DNA of 64,000 nucleotides. Source: Cepaea nemoralis. Lineage: Eukaryota; Mollusca; Gastropoda; Stylommatophora; Helicidae. A model generated the notes under the pieces. It saw only the letters and a program-made list of their open reading frames with translations, had not been told where the DNA came from and did not search any database. Shown here piece after piece: positions 45,197 through 53,116 of the stretch. The translations under genes and the position numbers were made by a program. The stretch's first letter is position 1. Each line of letters opens with the position of its first letter. The stretch lies in NCBI GenBank assembly GCA_014155875.1, contig JACEFZ010024539.1:144881-208880 (forward strand), in the 5' to 3' direction.

Positions 45197-45420
45197 GTTC
45201 ACGGGCTGACTTGGGTATCTACAGAGGTGCTTCAGGCTGGTGTGAGCAGTGTTCATGTCGTCGGCAGATATTGTTCACGTGCTGACTTGGCTAGCTACAG
45301 CGGTGAAACTTGGTGTGAGCGTTATTCGTGTAGTAAGCAGATATTGTTCACGTACTGACTTGGCTAGCTACAGCGGTGAAACTTGGTGTGACCCTTAGTC
45401 GTGTCGTCGGCATCTGATAA
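45197..45420 (+). repeat. Three ~74-bp repeats in the 5' leader
   Basis: GTTCACG, CTGACTTGG, (T/G)CTACAG and GGTGTGA recur with starts at 45,197, 45,273 and 45,346. They lie between the TATA box and the first ATG (45,500), so they would be in the untranslated leader. Confidence 0.85.
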
Positions 45421-45499
45421 AACAGTGAAACATTGTATACAACAGAACTTTTTGGTGTTGTAAGAAAGCGAAAGTGTGTCTTATGACCAGTTTATCAAT

Positions 45500-46135
45500 A
45501 TGACCACCAGATCTACTTTCATGTGTTCAGTGTGCGACAAAGACTTCCGTGATGGGAATAATCTTAGTCGTCACATTCGGACCATTCACGGTACGAAATC
45601 ATACTTATGTCATATCTGTGGACAACTTTTCAACAGAAAAGACAATCTACAGAAACACACACGAATACGTCATCACCGGCCTATGGATACATCAGAACCA
45701 GAGACGATACCACCAAATGACACCAATATAACTAACAGTCAGATACAACCAGACGAGAATATTCTTGAACAACTGGTAGAAGACGAAGTGAGCATCTTAG
45801 CAGCCGGAGAACCAGAGACACTACACATCCTTCCATCGGATATTCAACAAATATATAGAGAAAATTGGGAAGCTATCAGGACACATCACAAGATTAACAA
45901 GTATTTATCGACATACACCTTCTTTATTAGCCCGGAGATACAATACCCTATCAAATGGACAGATACGTTGTATAAGATTTTCAATGCTCAAATTAGTCGC
46001 TTTAAGATCAACTTTAGCTTTCATCTAGTGTTACGACATAGAGAAACACAAGATCTTAGATTCTATCATGCATCATTTAACAATTCTTCTGTTTTAGAAT
46101 TTCCAGCGCTAATAAATAACAGACTACGACTTTGA
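45500..46135 (+). pseudogene. C2H2 zinc-finger protein, 3' end broken
   Basis: The 211-codon frame starts at the first ATG of the frame opening at 45,476. Two C2H2 fingers lie near the N-terminus (Cys9/Cys12/His25/His30 and Cys37/Cys40/His53/His58), then an acidic linker. A segment follows (residues ~115-205) that resembles the region preceding the polymerase or replication genes of other Polintons, a resemblance I hold with low confidence. Near 46,125-46,135 the frame ends. Codon-like sequence continues in another phase to a stop near 46,275 and then ceases, which suggests a single-base frameshift followed by loss of downstream sequence. A DNA-binding role is likely from the fingers. It may be the remnant N-terminal part of the missing polymerase gene. 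Confidence 0.6.
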
Positions 46136-46275
46136 CGCCTTCCTTACAACAGTACACGAACATGACATTCATTCCTATGCCATCCAACAACGTGCAGACA
46201 CCAAATATACACTAGAGACAGTAGCTGGCATATGTTTTTACCTCTTTCATATGCCCGAGTTCCCGATAGTTTGAT

Positions 46276-46506
46276 GTCTAGGTCATCCCCCAACTACATT
46301 GTTTTATATTTTTGTCACTAAGCATGTATGTCATTGATGTTTTTCTTATATCACTAAACTATTTTCATGAATAATACATTCTTTGATATATTGAAACCAA
46401 GATTTTTGTTGATTTTCTTTAGTGGTTTTGTTTTTACTTCTTGTTCCGAGAGACATCAACACTGACAGACAATGAAACAAAGACACATACTGAAATGTAT
46501 TATGTA
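46276..46506. other. Non-coding gap where polymerase would be expected
   Basis: A+T-rich, 230 bp, no frame. It separates the broken zinc-finger gene from the convergent Bcl-2-like gene. No DNA polymerase motif (such as YxDTDS) was found here or elsewhere in the element. Confidence 0.6.
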
Positions 46507-46512
46507 TTTATT
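46507..46512 (-). terminator. Poly(A) signal overlapping the Bcl-2-like stop codon
   Basis: TTTATT on the plus strand is AATAAA on the minus strand and overlaps the TAA stop of the gene ending at 46,508. Confidence 0.6.
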
Positions 46513-46960
46513 CAACTGATGCTTGCAACCAAGTATAGAAATTACACCATCCACCTCGCAGTATCCAATGATGTAGTTTATCAGTCATATACGTGCCTAC
46601 AGATGTAGCGAAGCTTTCCTCCAGGTCCTGGACATTCACGTCTGTATTGTAAGAATTATTAACCAGATGCTTACCCAGACGCATACCAAGTGTAAAAACC
46701 ATCATTATTCTCCCGTAGTTGATGACGTTATCGGCAAAGACTTCGTCAGCAATTGAAACAAAGACCGGGAAAACGTGTTCGGGCTTGATACAGACTTCTA
46801 GTCTCGTGAATAACACATCATGTTGGTTGGCTATCTGACGTACTAAGCGACACAACCTCGAGTTATTGGTCTTTGTGGGCATGTATGAACTAATAATAGT
46901 CAACGCCATACTCACCACCTCGGTGTGAACTTGTGTCAAGTCGACCATTGGTTCCATCAT
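46508..46960 (-). CDS. Bcl-2-like apoptosis regulator (Polinton-encoded)
   Basis: This 150-residue protein has the hallmarks of the Bcl-2 fold, whose members control mitochondrial cell death. A BH3-like helix (LVRQIANQHD) lies near residues 39-48. The BH1 region (EVFADNVINYGRIMMVF) lies near 73-89, with NYGR in place of the usual NWGR. A BH2-like WILRGGWCNFYTWL lies near 132-145. A helix TSVGTYMTDKLHHW precedes BH2, as in cellular Bcl-2 proteins. It ends shortly after BH2 with no hydrophobic C-terminal anchor, so it would be soluble or peripherally bound. It is the only gene on the minus strand and shares a 120-bp divergent promoter region with the packaging ATPase. By analogy with Bcl-2 homologues of other large DNA viruses, a role in delaying death of infected cells is likely; direction of effect is inference. 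Confidence 0.8.
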   Translation of the reverse strand: MMEPMVDLTQVHTEVVSMALTIISSYMPTKTNNSRLCRLVRQIANQHDVLFTRLEVCIKPEHVFPVFVSIADEVFADNVINYGRIMMVFTLGMRLGKHLVNNSYNTDVNVQDLEESFATSVGTYMTDKLHHWILRGGWCNFYTWLQASVE

Positions 46961-47036
46961 TATTATACCAATAGCTACCAGAGACCCACTGGCGTGCAGT
47001 TGGTGGTCAAATGGTCTAATATTATCACCCCGATAC

Positions 47037-47046
47037 GTTTATAAAC
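47037..47046. promoter_or_regulatory. Palindromic TATA box between divergent genes
   Basis: GTTTATAAAC is a perfect palindrome, so it presents a TATA box to both strands. On the plus strand the ATG at 47,081 is about 40 bp away. On the minus strand the Bcl-2-like ATG at 46,960 is about 80 bp away. A further GGTATAATAATG lies close to the minus-strand ATG. Confidence 0.55.
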
Positions 47047-47080
47047 ACCAATGCGACTAGATAGGTGGTTATTAATACTC

Positions 47081-47695
47081 ATGGATCCTAGGTGGAAACA
47101 TCCTTTTACGGCTTTGATTGCGGGCCCAACAGGGAGTGGTAAAACCGTCTTTGTCCAACAGTTCTTGGCCCATCTACCAGCCATGGTAGACCCCCTTCCA
47201 GAGGAAATTATATGGTGCTATGGGGAATGGCAACCCATCTACGAAACTATGAAGGGTGTTCAATTTAATGAAGGTCTGCCAGATGTGGAAAAATGGACAG
47301 GTGATAGACGTCGGTTAGTAGTCATAGATGATCTAATGTCTGAGACAGATGACAGAGTGACTAAATTATTTACTAAAGGCAGTCATCATCGCAACCTCAG
47401 TGTTATGTATATAGTACAGAACCTATTTGGTAAGAATAAAGAACAAAGAACTATCAGTCTGAATTCGCACTACCTAGTGGTGTTTAAGAATCCTCGAGAC
47501 GGGTCTCAGATTACCAATCTCGCCAAACAGATGTATCCAGGCCGTGTGTCATATGTCCAAGAGAGTTTTAAAGACGCGACATCGGCTCCACACGGGTATT
47601 TGTTATTTGACCTGCGACAGGAAACACCGGATCAGCTCCGCTTACGAAGTCATATATTTCCCGACCAGCAGCAAGTCGTCTACGTCCCCAAATAA
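47081..47695 (+). CDS. DNA packaging ATPase (FtsK/HerA, A32-like)
   Basis: A P-loop ATPase of 204 residues that would pump the genome into the capsid. The Walker A motif GPTGSGKT is at residues 15-22 and the Walker B motif (LVVIDD) near 79-84. YIVQNLF near residue 123 is in the usual sensor position of this family. The size fits Polinton and adintovirus packaging ATPases (about 200-250). I chose the ATG at 47,081 because an in-frame ATG at 47,051 lies only 5-10 bp after the TATA box and would fall upstream of the expected transcript start. It opens the long rightward gene run. Confidence 0.92.
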   Translation: MDPRWKHPFTALIAGPTGSGKTVFVQQFLAHLPAMVDPLPEEIIWCYGEWQPIYETMKGVQFNEGLPDVEKWTGDRRRLVVIDDLMSETDDRVTKLFTKGSHHRNLSVMYIVQNLFGKNKEQRTISLNSHYLVVFKNPRDGSQITNLAKQMYPGRVSYVQESFKDATSAPHGYLLFDLRQETPDQLRLRSHIFPDQQQVVYVPK

Positions 47696-47696
47696 C

Positions 47697-48020
47697 ATGT
47701 CTAACCGACTTAAACGTAACGAGGGTATGTTACGTTTCTTGGGTCAGACCAACCCAGCCACTGTGAAGGCAGTAATGAAATCAGCTTCCCCGGATCTCGT
47801 CCAATCAATTTGCGAGTGCTGTCACAACGTTTTAAATGGTAATGTTCCCCTGACACCAGCTCAGAAGAAGCGTCTGCAACGACACAAAGACAGTCTGAGA
47901 GCACTCACTCATAAGAAATTATCGCTCAAGAAAAGGAAAGAGATTCTACAACAAGGTGGTTTCATAGGCGCCTTACTAGGCCCCATACTAAATGTGTTGA
48001 AAAGCGTGGTGGGATTGTAA
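47697..48020 (+). CDS. Small basic virion-type protein
   Basis: 107 residues, strongly basic in the second half (KKRLQRHKDSLRAL, KKLSLKKRKEIL), ending in a glycine-rich hydrophobic tail (GGFIGALLGPILNVLKSVVGL-like, residues ~87-107). Proteins with this plan are common next to the ATPase in animal Polintons, but I know no proven function. Basic charge plus a hydrophobic tail suggests DNA condensation or membrane interaction, like adenovirus core or pX proteins. The start codon is 1 bp after the ATPase stop. The frame is open further upstream, but that part overlaps the ATPase and is not credible. Confidence 0.8.
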   Translation: MSNRLKRNEGMLRFLGQTNPATVKAVMKSASPDLVQSICECCHNVLNGNVPLTPAQKKRLQRHKDSLRALTHKKLSLKKRKEILQQGGFIGALLGPILNVLKSVVGL

Positions 48021-48448
48021 TGGCCAAGAAGATGATCTTGATCGATCCCCGGTTGCTAGAAAAACCCTATGTACCACCCGACACACTAAATGATAGTCTA
48101 CAGGATTTGGATCGTCAGATGCAACAAGTCCTGGAAACAGAAGATCTACCACCCCGTGACAAGGCCAGAGCGTATCAGCAAACACTACAGAGGTATCTGA
48201 ATCGACTCGAACAGTACAGACACAAGCCTCTGGGACTAGTAGATATCAAGGAACAAAAACCTGAAGTCATCAGTGTACCGACACCAGTAGCCGAGACACC
48301 TCTTCAACCAGCATCTCTTCAACCTATTCAACCGGCTCAAGTAGTCGAACCCAAAACAGTCGAGACCACACCACATTACAAACTCAGGCGAAGCAAGAAG
48401 AAGACTAGGATACCTACCCCCAAGTGGCAAAAATGGCCGCCCAATTAA
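48020..48448 (+). CDS. Conserved Polinton protein of unknown function
   Basis: 142 residues. The start overlaps the previous stop in TAATG. The N-terminal half is helical and charged, with IDPRLLEKPYVPP at 8-20 and a leucine-rich KARAYQQTLQRYLNRLEQYR near 48-67. The middle is Pro/Val/Gln-rich and probably disordered, and the C-terminus is basic (KLRRSKKKTRIP). A similar small protein is often seen before the integrase in animal Polintons. A virion or DNA-binding role is possible, but I cannot assign one. Confidence 0.75.
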   Translation: MAKKMILIDPRLLEKPYVPPDTLNDSLQDLDRQMQQVLETEDLPPRDKARAYQQTLQRYLNRLEQYRHKPLGLVDIKEQKPEVISVPTPVAETPLQPASLQPIQPAQVVEPKTVETTPHYKLRRSKKKTRIPTPKWQKWPPN

Positions 48449-49482
48449 AAAAATATTACTATGACCCTAAGAAACCCGGAGCCTATGGTGGAGCAGCCGC
48501 CTTAAAAAGAAATACTAACCTGAAGAAAATAGATAAATGGTTACGTCATCAGGATACCTACACGTTACATAAACCGATCCGTCGCCGATTTCAGAGACGC
48601 CAGACCATAACCGGTGGTATAAATCACCAATTTCAAGCCGACTTGATAGATATGAGACTATTACAAAGATACAACGATGGGATGTCGTACCTAGTGACTT
48701 GTATCGATGTGTTTAGTAAATATGCTTGGGCTATCCCGATCCAGAAGAAAACGGGGAAAGCGCTGGTGGTGGCTATGAGTAAAATCTTTGGTGATAGCCA
48801 ACCGATAAATTTTCAGAGCGATAAAGGTTCGGAATTCGTTAATCGGACCTTCTTAAAATTTCTGAAAGATCGAGGTGTGCACTTCTTTACCACCGAGAAT
48901 GAAGATGTGAAGGCAGCGATAGTGGAAAGATTCAATCGAACCCTGAAAGAAAAAATGTGGCGTTATTTCACCAAGACCAATACACTGCGCTACGTCAACG
49001 TGATAGATAAATTGATCCAGAACTACAATGATTCGTATCACAGAAGTATTCGCATGGCCCCTGTACAAGTCAACTATAGTAATCAAGAAGAGGTGTGGGA
49101 TAACTTGTATAAGCCGACATACGTATCGAAAAAAGTGTATTTTACACCTGGGGATCGAGTCAGACTGGCTGAACCCAAACAACCTTTTAAAAAAGGGTAT
49201 ATGCCCTCGTGGACAGAAGAATTGTTTACCGTCAGTCGCATAAACCAGACCAGTCCAGTGACCTATGTGGTAAAAGATGATTCGGGACAGGAACTACAGG
49301 GCTCGTTCTACAGAGAAGAAATACAACTAGTTGGAGACAAGCAAGTGTATCGTATCGAAACAATCTTACAAGAAAGACCCAGACGAGGTGGTGGGAAAGA
49401 GTATTTAGTGAAGTGGTTTGGTTATCCCCATTCATTCAATAGTTGGATAGCTGACACGCAACTAGCTAGTTATGGAGACTAG
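48433..49482 (+). CDS. Retroviral-type integrase with chromodomain
   Basis: 349 residues from the ATG at 48,433; an upstream in-frame GTG at 48,424 is unlikely as a start. It would insert the linear element into host DNA. The catalytic triad is visible as Asp70 (QADLIDM), Asp130 (FQSDKGSEF) and Glu165 (AAIVERFNRTLKE), with 34 residues between the last two, as in the rve family. An SH3-like segment (YFTPGDRVRLAEP) follows near 238-250. A chromodomain (YRIETILQER, EYLVKWFGYP, FNSWI) covers residues ~306-342. The chromodomain may steer insertion to particular chromatin. The start overlaps the upstream gene by 16 bp and the end overlaps the next by 11 bp. Confidence 0.95.
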   Translation: MAAQLKKYYYDPKKPGAYGGAAALKRNTNLKKIDKWLRHQDTYTLHKPIRRRFQRRQTITGGINHQFQADLIDMRLLQRYNDGMSYLVTCIDVFSKYAWAIPIQKKTGKALVVAMSKIFGDSQPINFQSDKGSEFVNRTFLKFLKDRGVHFFTTENEDVKAAIVERFNRTLKEKMWRYFTKTNTLRYVNVIDKLIQNYNDSYHRSIRMAPVQVNYSNQEEVWDNLYKPTYVSKKVYFTPGDRVRLAEPKQPFKKGYMPSWTEELFTVSRINQTSPVTYVVKDDSGQELQGSFYREEIQLVGDKQVYRIETILQERPRRGGGKEYLVKWFGYPHSFNSWIADTQLASYGD

Positions 49483-49756
49483 TGGTGTGAGTGAAGACAG
49501 GGTGGAAACTATGGGGGTGCGCCCACAACCGACAGAGGGGGAAAGAACATCGATCTGGTCATTCTTTGGACAACGTGTACCGAGGCCAGAGATTGTATTT
49601 ATGTGTCAAATGGTGGTTATATATGCCGTAATTGCCGTGTCTTTGTTCAATCTGACTCAAGGCAGCGCAGACGCACCAGACGGCAAGTTGTGGGTAGCTC
49701 TAATGAGTAGTTGTTTGGGGTATATGCTACCTAATCCTAAATTAGAAAAACGATGA
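49472..49756 (+). CDS. Small two-span membrane protein
   Basis: 94 residues with a polar N-terminal third. A hydrophobic helix (IVFMCQMVVIYAVIAVSLF, ~41-59) and a second hydrophobic segment (LWVALMSSCLGYMLP, ~73-87) follow. A short basic end (NPKLEKR) closes it. Proteins with the same two-span layout and ...GYMLPNP end are frequent in Polintons between integrase and minor capsid genes. Function unknown; a virion membrane or assembly role is inference. It overlaps the integrase end by 11 bp and the next start by 4 bp (ATGA). Confidence 0.8.
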   Translation: METSGVSEDRVETMGVRPQPTEGERTSIWSFFGQRVPRPEIVFMCQMVVIYAVIAVSLFNLTQGSADAPDGKLWVALMSSCLGYMLPNPKLEKR

Positions 49757-50523
49757 GTTTCTATATAACTTTACCGAGTAATTCTGGACCAAAGGTATTT
49801 CCCAACAACCAACCCGGTCACTTTTTTGTCAAGTTGCCGCAGACCATTGATGTAACGACCCAATACGAAGTGGCCCTGGTCGAGATTCAGTTCCCCAATT
49901 CGTATTTTAATGGTTTGCCTGGGGAAATTTGGTTCCAATACTTTCCACCTAAAGGTAGTGGTATGGAACCTATAACCCTTGTATGTCCACCGGGTCCGTT
50001 CAGCAGCCCTGAAACTTTCATCGAGGAATTGAATAAGTTGTGTGTAGAAACCCAACTAGACGAGAAAGTAAACATCAAATTCTTTCTAGGTGCACCTTGG
50101 AAAAAGGTCGGGATGAAAATATTTGAAAAAGGCGCCCAGGCAAAAGTTAGTGACAGATTGAAGAATATGTTGGGTTTTCCCAGCTCGACTCTATCAGACG
50201 ATAATGTCTTATTATACGGTAATATAGAATTAGAGATGGATAACGAAGTTAAAAATATCTATGTCTATTCCGATCTCGTAGCCGCGAGACCAGTTGGAGA
50301 CGTCATGGTTCCTTTACTAAGGACTGTTCCTATATTGGACCGACTGTCACCTTCAGTGTTTCGTCTTTATGATAAGCCACATTATGTACCATTAAGTCGA
50401 TTTTCCTTCGACACGGTGGAAATACTTTTAACTGACGATACGGGTAAAACACTCTCATTCAACGATGGGACTTCAGTACTAACTTTACATTTTCGAATCA
50501 GGAAGCACTCAGACCTCGAATAG
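49753..50523 (+). CDS. Penton-type minor capsid protein, paralogue 1
   Basis: 256 residues. The N-terminus (MSFYITLPSNSG, then a PNNQPGHFFVKLPQTIDV segment) and the EVALVEIQFPNSYFN block mark the single-jelly-roll penton protein that fills capsid vertices in Polintons. A C-terminal half follows with VYSDLV, GDVMVPLLRTVPILDR and VFRLYDKPHYVPLSRFSFD. The next gene is a clear paralogue with the same blocks. Length is normal for the family. The start is in an ATGA overlap with the membrane protein gene. Confidence 0.9.
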   Translation: MSFYITLPSNSGPKVFPNNQPGHFFVKLPQTIDVTTQYEVALVEIQFPNSYFNGLPGEIWFQYFPPKGSGMEPITLVCPPGPFSSPETFIEELNKLCVETQLDEKVNIKFFLGAPWKKVGMKIFEKGAQAKVSDRLKNMLGFPSSTLSDDNVLLYGNIELEMDNEVKNIYVYSDLVAARPVGDVMVPLLRTVPILDRLSPSVFRLYDKPHYVPLSRFSFDTVEILLTDDTGKTLSFNDGTSVLTLHFRIRKHSDLE

Positions 50524-50529
50524 ACTAAT

Positions 50530-51342
50530 ATGAGTTTCTACGTGACGCTGACGAGTAACGCGTCATTACAAATATACCCCCAAAATAACGCCGGACATTT
50601 CTTTGTCAAACTACCACAAACTATTGAGCTCACCTCCCAGTACGAAGTTGGTTTGGTTGATATTCAGTTTCCCAACACCTATTTTAATATTTTGAAAGAT
50701 GAGGTGTGGATAAAGTACTTTCCACCTCCAGACCTAGACGAACCACCGATGACGATTACGCTGACGCCTGGTCTGTACAAATCAACAGAAAAATTCATTG
50801 GTGAATTGAATAGATTGCTTTTCGAAGCTGAGAGATTTATCAATGAACTGCAATGGCTGCGTCTCGATGATGCCTTACAAGAACATAACCGAATGATGTT
50901 CTCTTATAACGATATTTCGAATAAGGCTCGTTTCCAGTTATATGAACAGGGGGCTGAAGTTAGACTTAGTGACAAGTTGGCAGAAATATTACAGTTTCCC
51001 TCGACACATGTCACCGAGACTGAACCCAGTCTGTCTGGTGTGGGTGAAGTGGATTTAGACCAGGGCACAAAAAATGTCTTCGTCTATTCCGATATTGTCA
51101 CCTCGCGGGTGGTTGGTGATGTGATGGTACCATTACTGAGGACACTACCTGTTCTAGACAGATCTACCACCTCGGTATTTAGGCTGTATGACAAGCCACA
51201 TTACGTACCCCTCAGTCGATTTTCATTTGACACGATTGAACTTCTTATAACCGACGAGCAGGGGAAACCTATCCCATTTACAGGTGGAACTTCAGTAGTG
51301 ACGTTACATTTTCGAACAACCAAACGGTTTGATCTGGGCTAA
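50530..51342 (+). CDS. Penton-type minor capsid protein, paralogue 2
   Basis: 270 residues, six bp after paralogue 1. It repeats its plan: MSFYVTLTSNAS, the NNAGHFFVKLPQTIEL block, EVGLVDIQFPNTYFN, GDVMVPLLRTLPVLDR and LYDKPHYVPLSRFSFD. The ends are highly conserved, whereas the middle (~90-150) has diverged and contains an extra ~14 residues (around FEAERFINELQWLRLDD). Tandem duplication followed by divergence is the simplest origin. Two penton types could occupy distinct vertex positions, or one could be a spike base; this is inference. Confidence 0.9.
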   Translation: MSFYVTLTSNASLQIYPQNNAGHFFVKLPQTIELTSQYEVGLVDIQFPNTYFNILKDEVWIKYFPPPDLDEPPMTITLTPGLYKSTEKFIGELNRLLFEAERFINELQWLRLDDALQEHNRMMFSYNDISNKARFQLYEQGAEVRLSDKLAEILQFPSTHVTETEPSLSGVGEVDLDQGTKNVFVYSDIVTSRVVGDVMVPLLRTLPVLDRSTTSVFRLYDKPHYVPLSRFSFDTIELLITDEQGKPIPFTGGTSVVTLHFRTTKRFDLG

Positions 51343-51344
51343 CC

Positions 51345-51806
51345 ATGGTTAGGCACGTGCCAATCCAACGCAACCCCAAACTATACGAGGAGTATTTCTG
51401 CAATCAAGCTGGAAGTGGTCTCCCTGTTTTTGTAGGTGGTCGAAGTCAGCGAGGTCATGGAATTGGTAGTTTCTTTAGTGGTCTTGGTCGCACAATTCTT
51501 CCTTGGTTGAAGACTGGTGGCAAAGCCCTATTGAGAGAAGGACTGGGGACGGGTTTGCAAGTGGCTCAAGATGCCTTAGCTGGTAGAAATGTTGGTGAGT
51601 CCTTCAAAGAACACGCCAGAGATGCTGGTCAACGACTACTCCAAGGCGCAGCTCAACACATCAGCCAATCAGGTAGTGGTGTTAGGAAACGAAAACGAGC
51701 CGCCCCGCCAGGTCAGCCCAGTAAAAGAATAAAACCAACAGTCAGAAAGCCATCGAGTCATAAGACACATCACCACCAAGCGGGACATTCGGATATTTTC
51801 TCATAA
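51345..51806 (+). CDS. Adenovirus pVI/pX-like minor capsid protein
   Basis: 153 residues. The N-terminal YFCNQAGSGLPVFVGGRSQRG (residues ~17-37) and the following GIGSFFSGLGRTILPWLKTGGKAL are typical of the Polinton protein compared with adenovirus pVI/pX. It has a glycine-rich protease-site-like stretch and then an amphipathic helix that could disrupt membranes during entry. The C-terminus is very basic (VRKRKRAAPPG, SKRIKPTVRKP) and could bind DNA. It starts 2 bp after the penton gene, and its stop overlaps the major capsid start. Function is by family analogy. Confidence 0.82.
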   Translation: MVRHVPIQRNPKLYEEYFCNQAGSGLPVFVGGRSQRGHGIGSFFSGLGRTILPWLKTGGKALLREGLGTGLQVAQDALAGRNVGESFKEHARDAGQRLLQGAAQHISQSGSGVRKRKRAAPPGQPSKRIKPTVRKPSSHKTHHHQAGHSDIFS

Positions 51807-53116
51807 TGGCGTTAATTCATCCCAAGTCATGTGAGTGTCTGCATTCTGGTCTGGATCTGTTTAGTGTACCTCCCACCCAGACAGCCGTAGAAGAGGGACA
51901 GTTTGTGGAGATTCATCCATTGGCCACTTTAGCTTATGGGGCACCCATCGAATTCACCATTTCTGGTGTCGGTGAAGATTACATTGATTTGTTTAATACT
52001 TTTCTGCACGTGAGAGCCAAAGTTACACTGCCCAATGGCGACGACCTACCAAACACAGCCGAAGTTGGTCCGATAAATTATTATTTGCATAGTTTGTTTT
52101 CTCAAGTAGACGTGTCCCTGAACGACACTCTTATTTCACCGAGTGAAAATTCGTATCCGTACCGGGCCTACTTGGAAGCTCTTCTGAATTACGGTGAAGA
52201 GGCCAAAAAGAGTCACCTGACGTCAGCTCTATACTATCAAGATACTCCTTTGCACATGGCAGACACAAAGGGTGATACCAATACAGGTCTAGCCAAAAGA
52301 AGATCTTTAGCCAGCTATAGTGTGCCTCTGGATATGATGGGGCGCCTACATTCCGACATTTTCAATCAGGACCGGTACATGTTGAATGGTGTCGATATTA
52401 AAATCAAACTAACCCCATCAAAATCCGTCTTTAATTTGATTGCCACGGATGTAAGTGGTGGGTACAAAAGTGTCATTACTTACGCCGCCCTCTTGGTGAG
52501 GAAAGCTAAGTTAAATCCAGCTATCTCTCTGGCCCATGAAAAAGCCTTATTGAGATCCAATGCCAAGTATCCTTTTAAAAGGGTCGTGGTAAAGACCTTT
52601 TCTATCCCTAAAGGTATGTTTTCCCACACACAAGATAACCTTTTCCTCAGCCAGACACCGACCCGGGTGGTGATCGGATTAGTCAATGCTTCCTGCTTCA
52701 ATGGCGAGCTGAATACGAACCCCTTCATATTCAATCATTATCAGTTAAACTATTTGAGTCTGATGGTAGATGGGCGTAGTGTTACAGGCAAACCCTTAAC
52801 CATGAATTATACCACAGGTCAGTACATGCGAGCTTTCCATAGTACCAACTTGGCCCTTGGTCTGACCGGTAAGGATGTCGGGAATGGTATAAATTATGAA
52901 AGTTATAGTCAAGGGAATTGTCTCTATAGTTTTGATCTGACTCCCAGTATATTAGATGGAGAACAGTTTGAAATGGCGAAATCTGGCCCATTGTCAGTAG
53001 AACTAAAGTTTGACGTTATAACGACTGTACCTCTACAAGTCATCGTATACGCCGAACTCGATTCGGTCCTAGAAGTTTCCAAGACGAGACAAGTGCTAAC
53101 AGATTACATAGCATAA
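51806..53116 (+). CDS. Major capsid protein (double jelly-roll hexon)
   Basis: 436 residues, the main shell protein of Polintons and adintoviruses. The diagnostic N-terminal block DLFSVPPTQTAVEEGQFVEI lies at ~17-36, followed by IEFTISGVGEDYIDLFNTFL near 50-69. SQVDVSLNDTLISPSENSYPYRAYLEAL lies in the first jelly roll (here in two parts, ~106-133). DMMGRLHSDIFNQDRYMLN lies near 172-190. No frameshift is present and length is near the family norm of 430-650, at the short end. The start overlaps the pVI-like stop (TAATG) and the stop overlaps the protease start in the same way. Confidence 0.95.
   Translation: MALIHPKSCECLHSGLDLFSVPPTQTAVEEGQFVEIHPLATLAYGAPIEFTISGVGEDYIDLFNTFLHVRAKVTLPNGDDLPNTAEVGPINYYLHSLFSQVDVSLNDTLISPSENSYPYRAYLEALLNYGEEAKKSHLTSALYYQDTPLHMADTKGDTNTGLAKRRSLASYSVPLDMMGRLHSDIFNQDRYMLNGVDIKIKLTPSKSVFNLIATDVSGGYKSVITYAALLVRKAKLNPAISLAHEKALLRSNAKYPFKRVVVKTFSIPKGMFSHTQDNLFLSQTPTRVVIGLVNASCFNGELNTNPFIFNHYQLNYLSLMVDGRSVTGKPLTMNYTTGQYMRAFHSTNLALGLTGKDVGNGINYESYSQGNCLYSFDLTPSILDGEQFEMAKSGPLSVELKFDVITTVPLQVIVYAELDSVLEVSKTRQVLTDYIA

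Noticed and set aside
47544..47696. Upstream extension of the small basic protein frame
   Set aside because: It overlaps the ATPase in another phase, and the ATG at 47,697, 1 bp after the ATPase stop, fits the packed layout.
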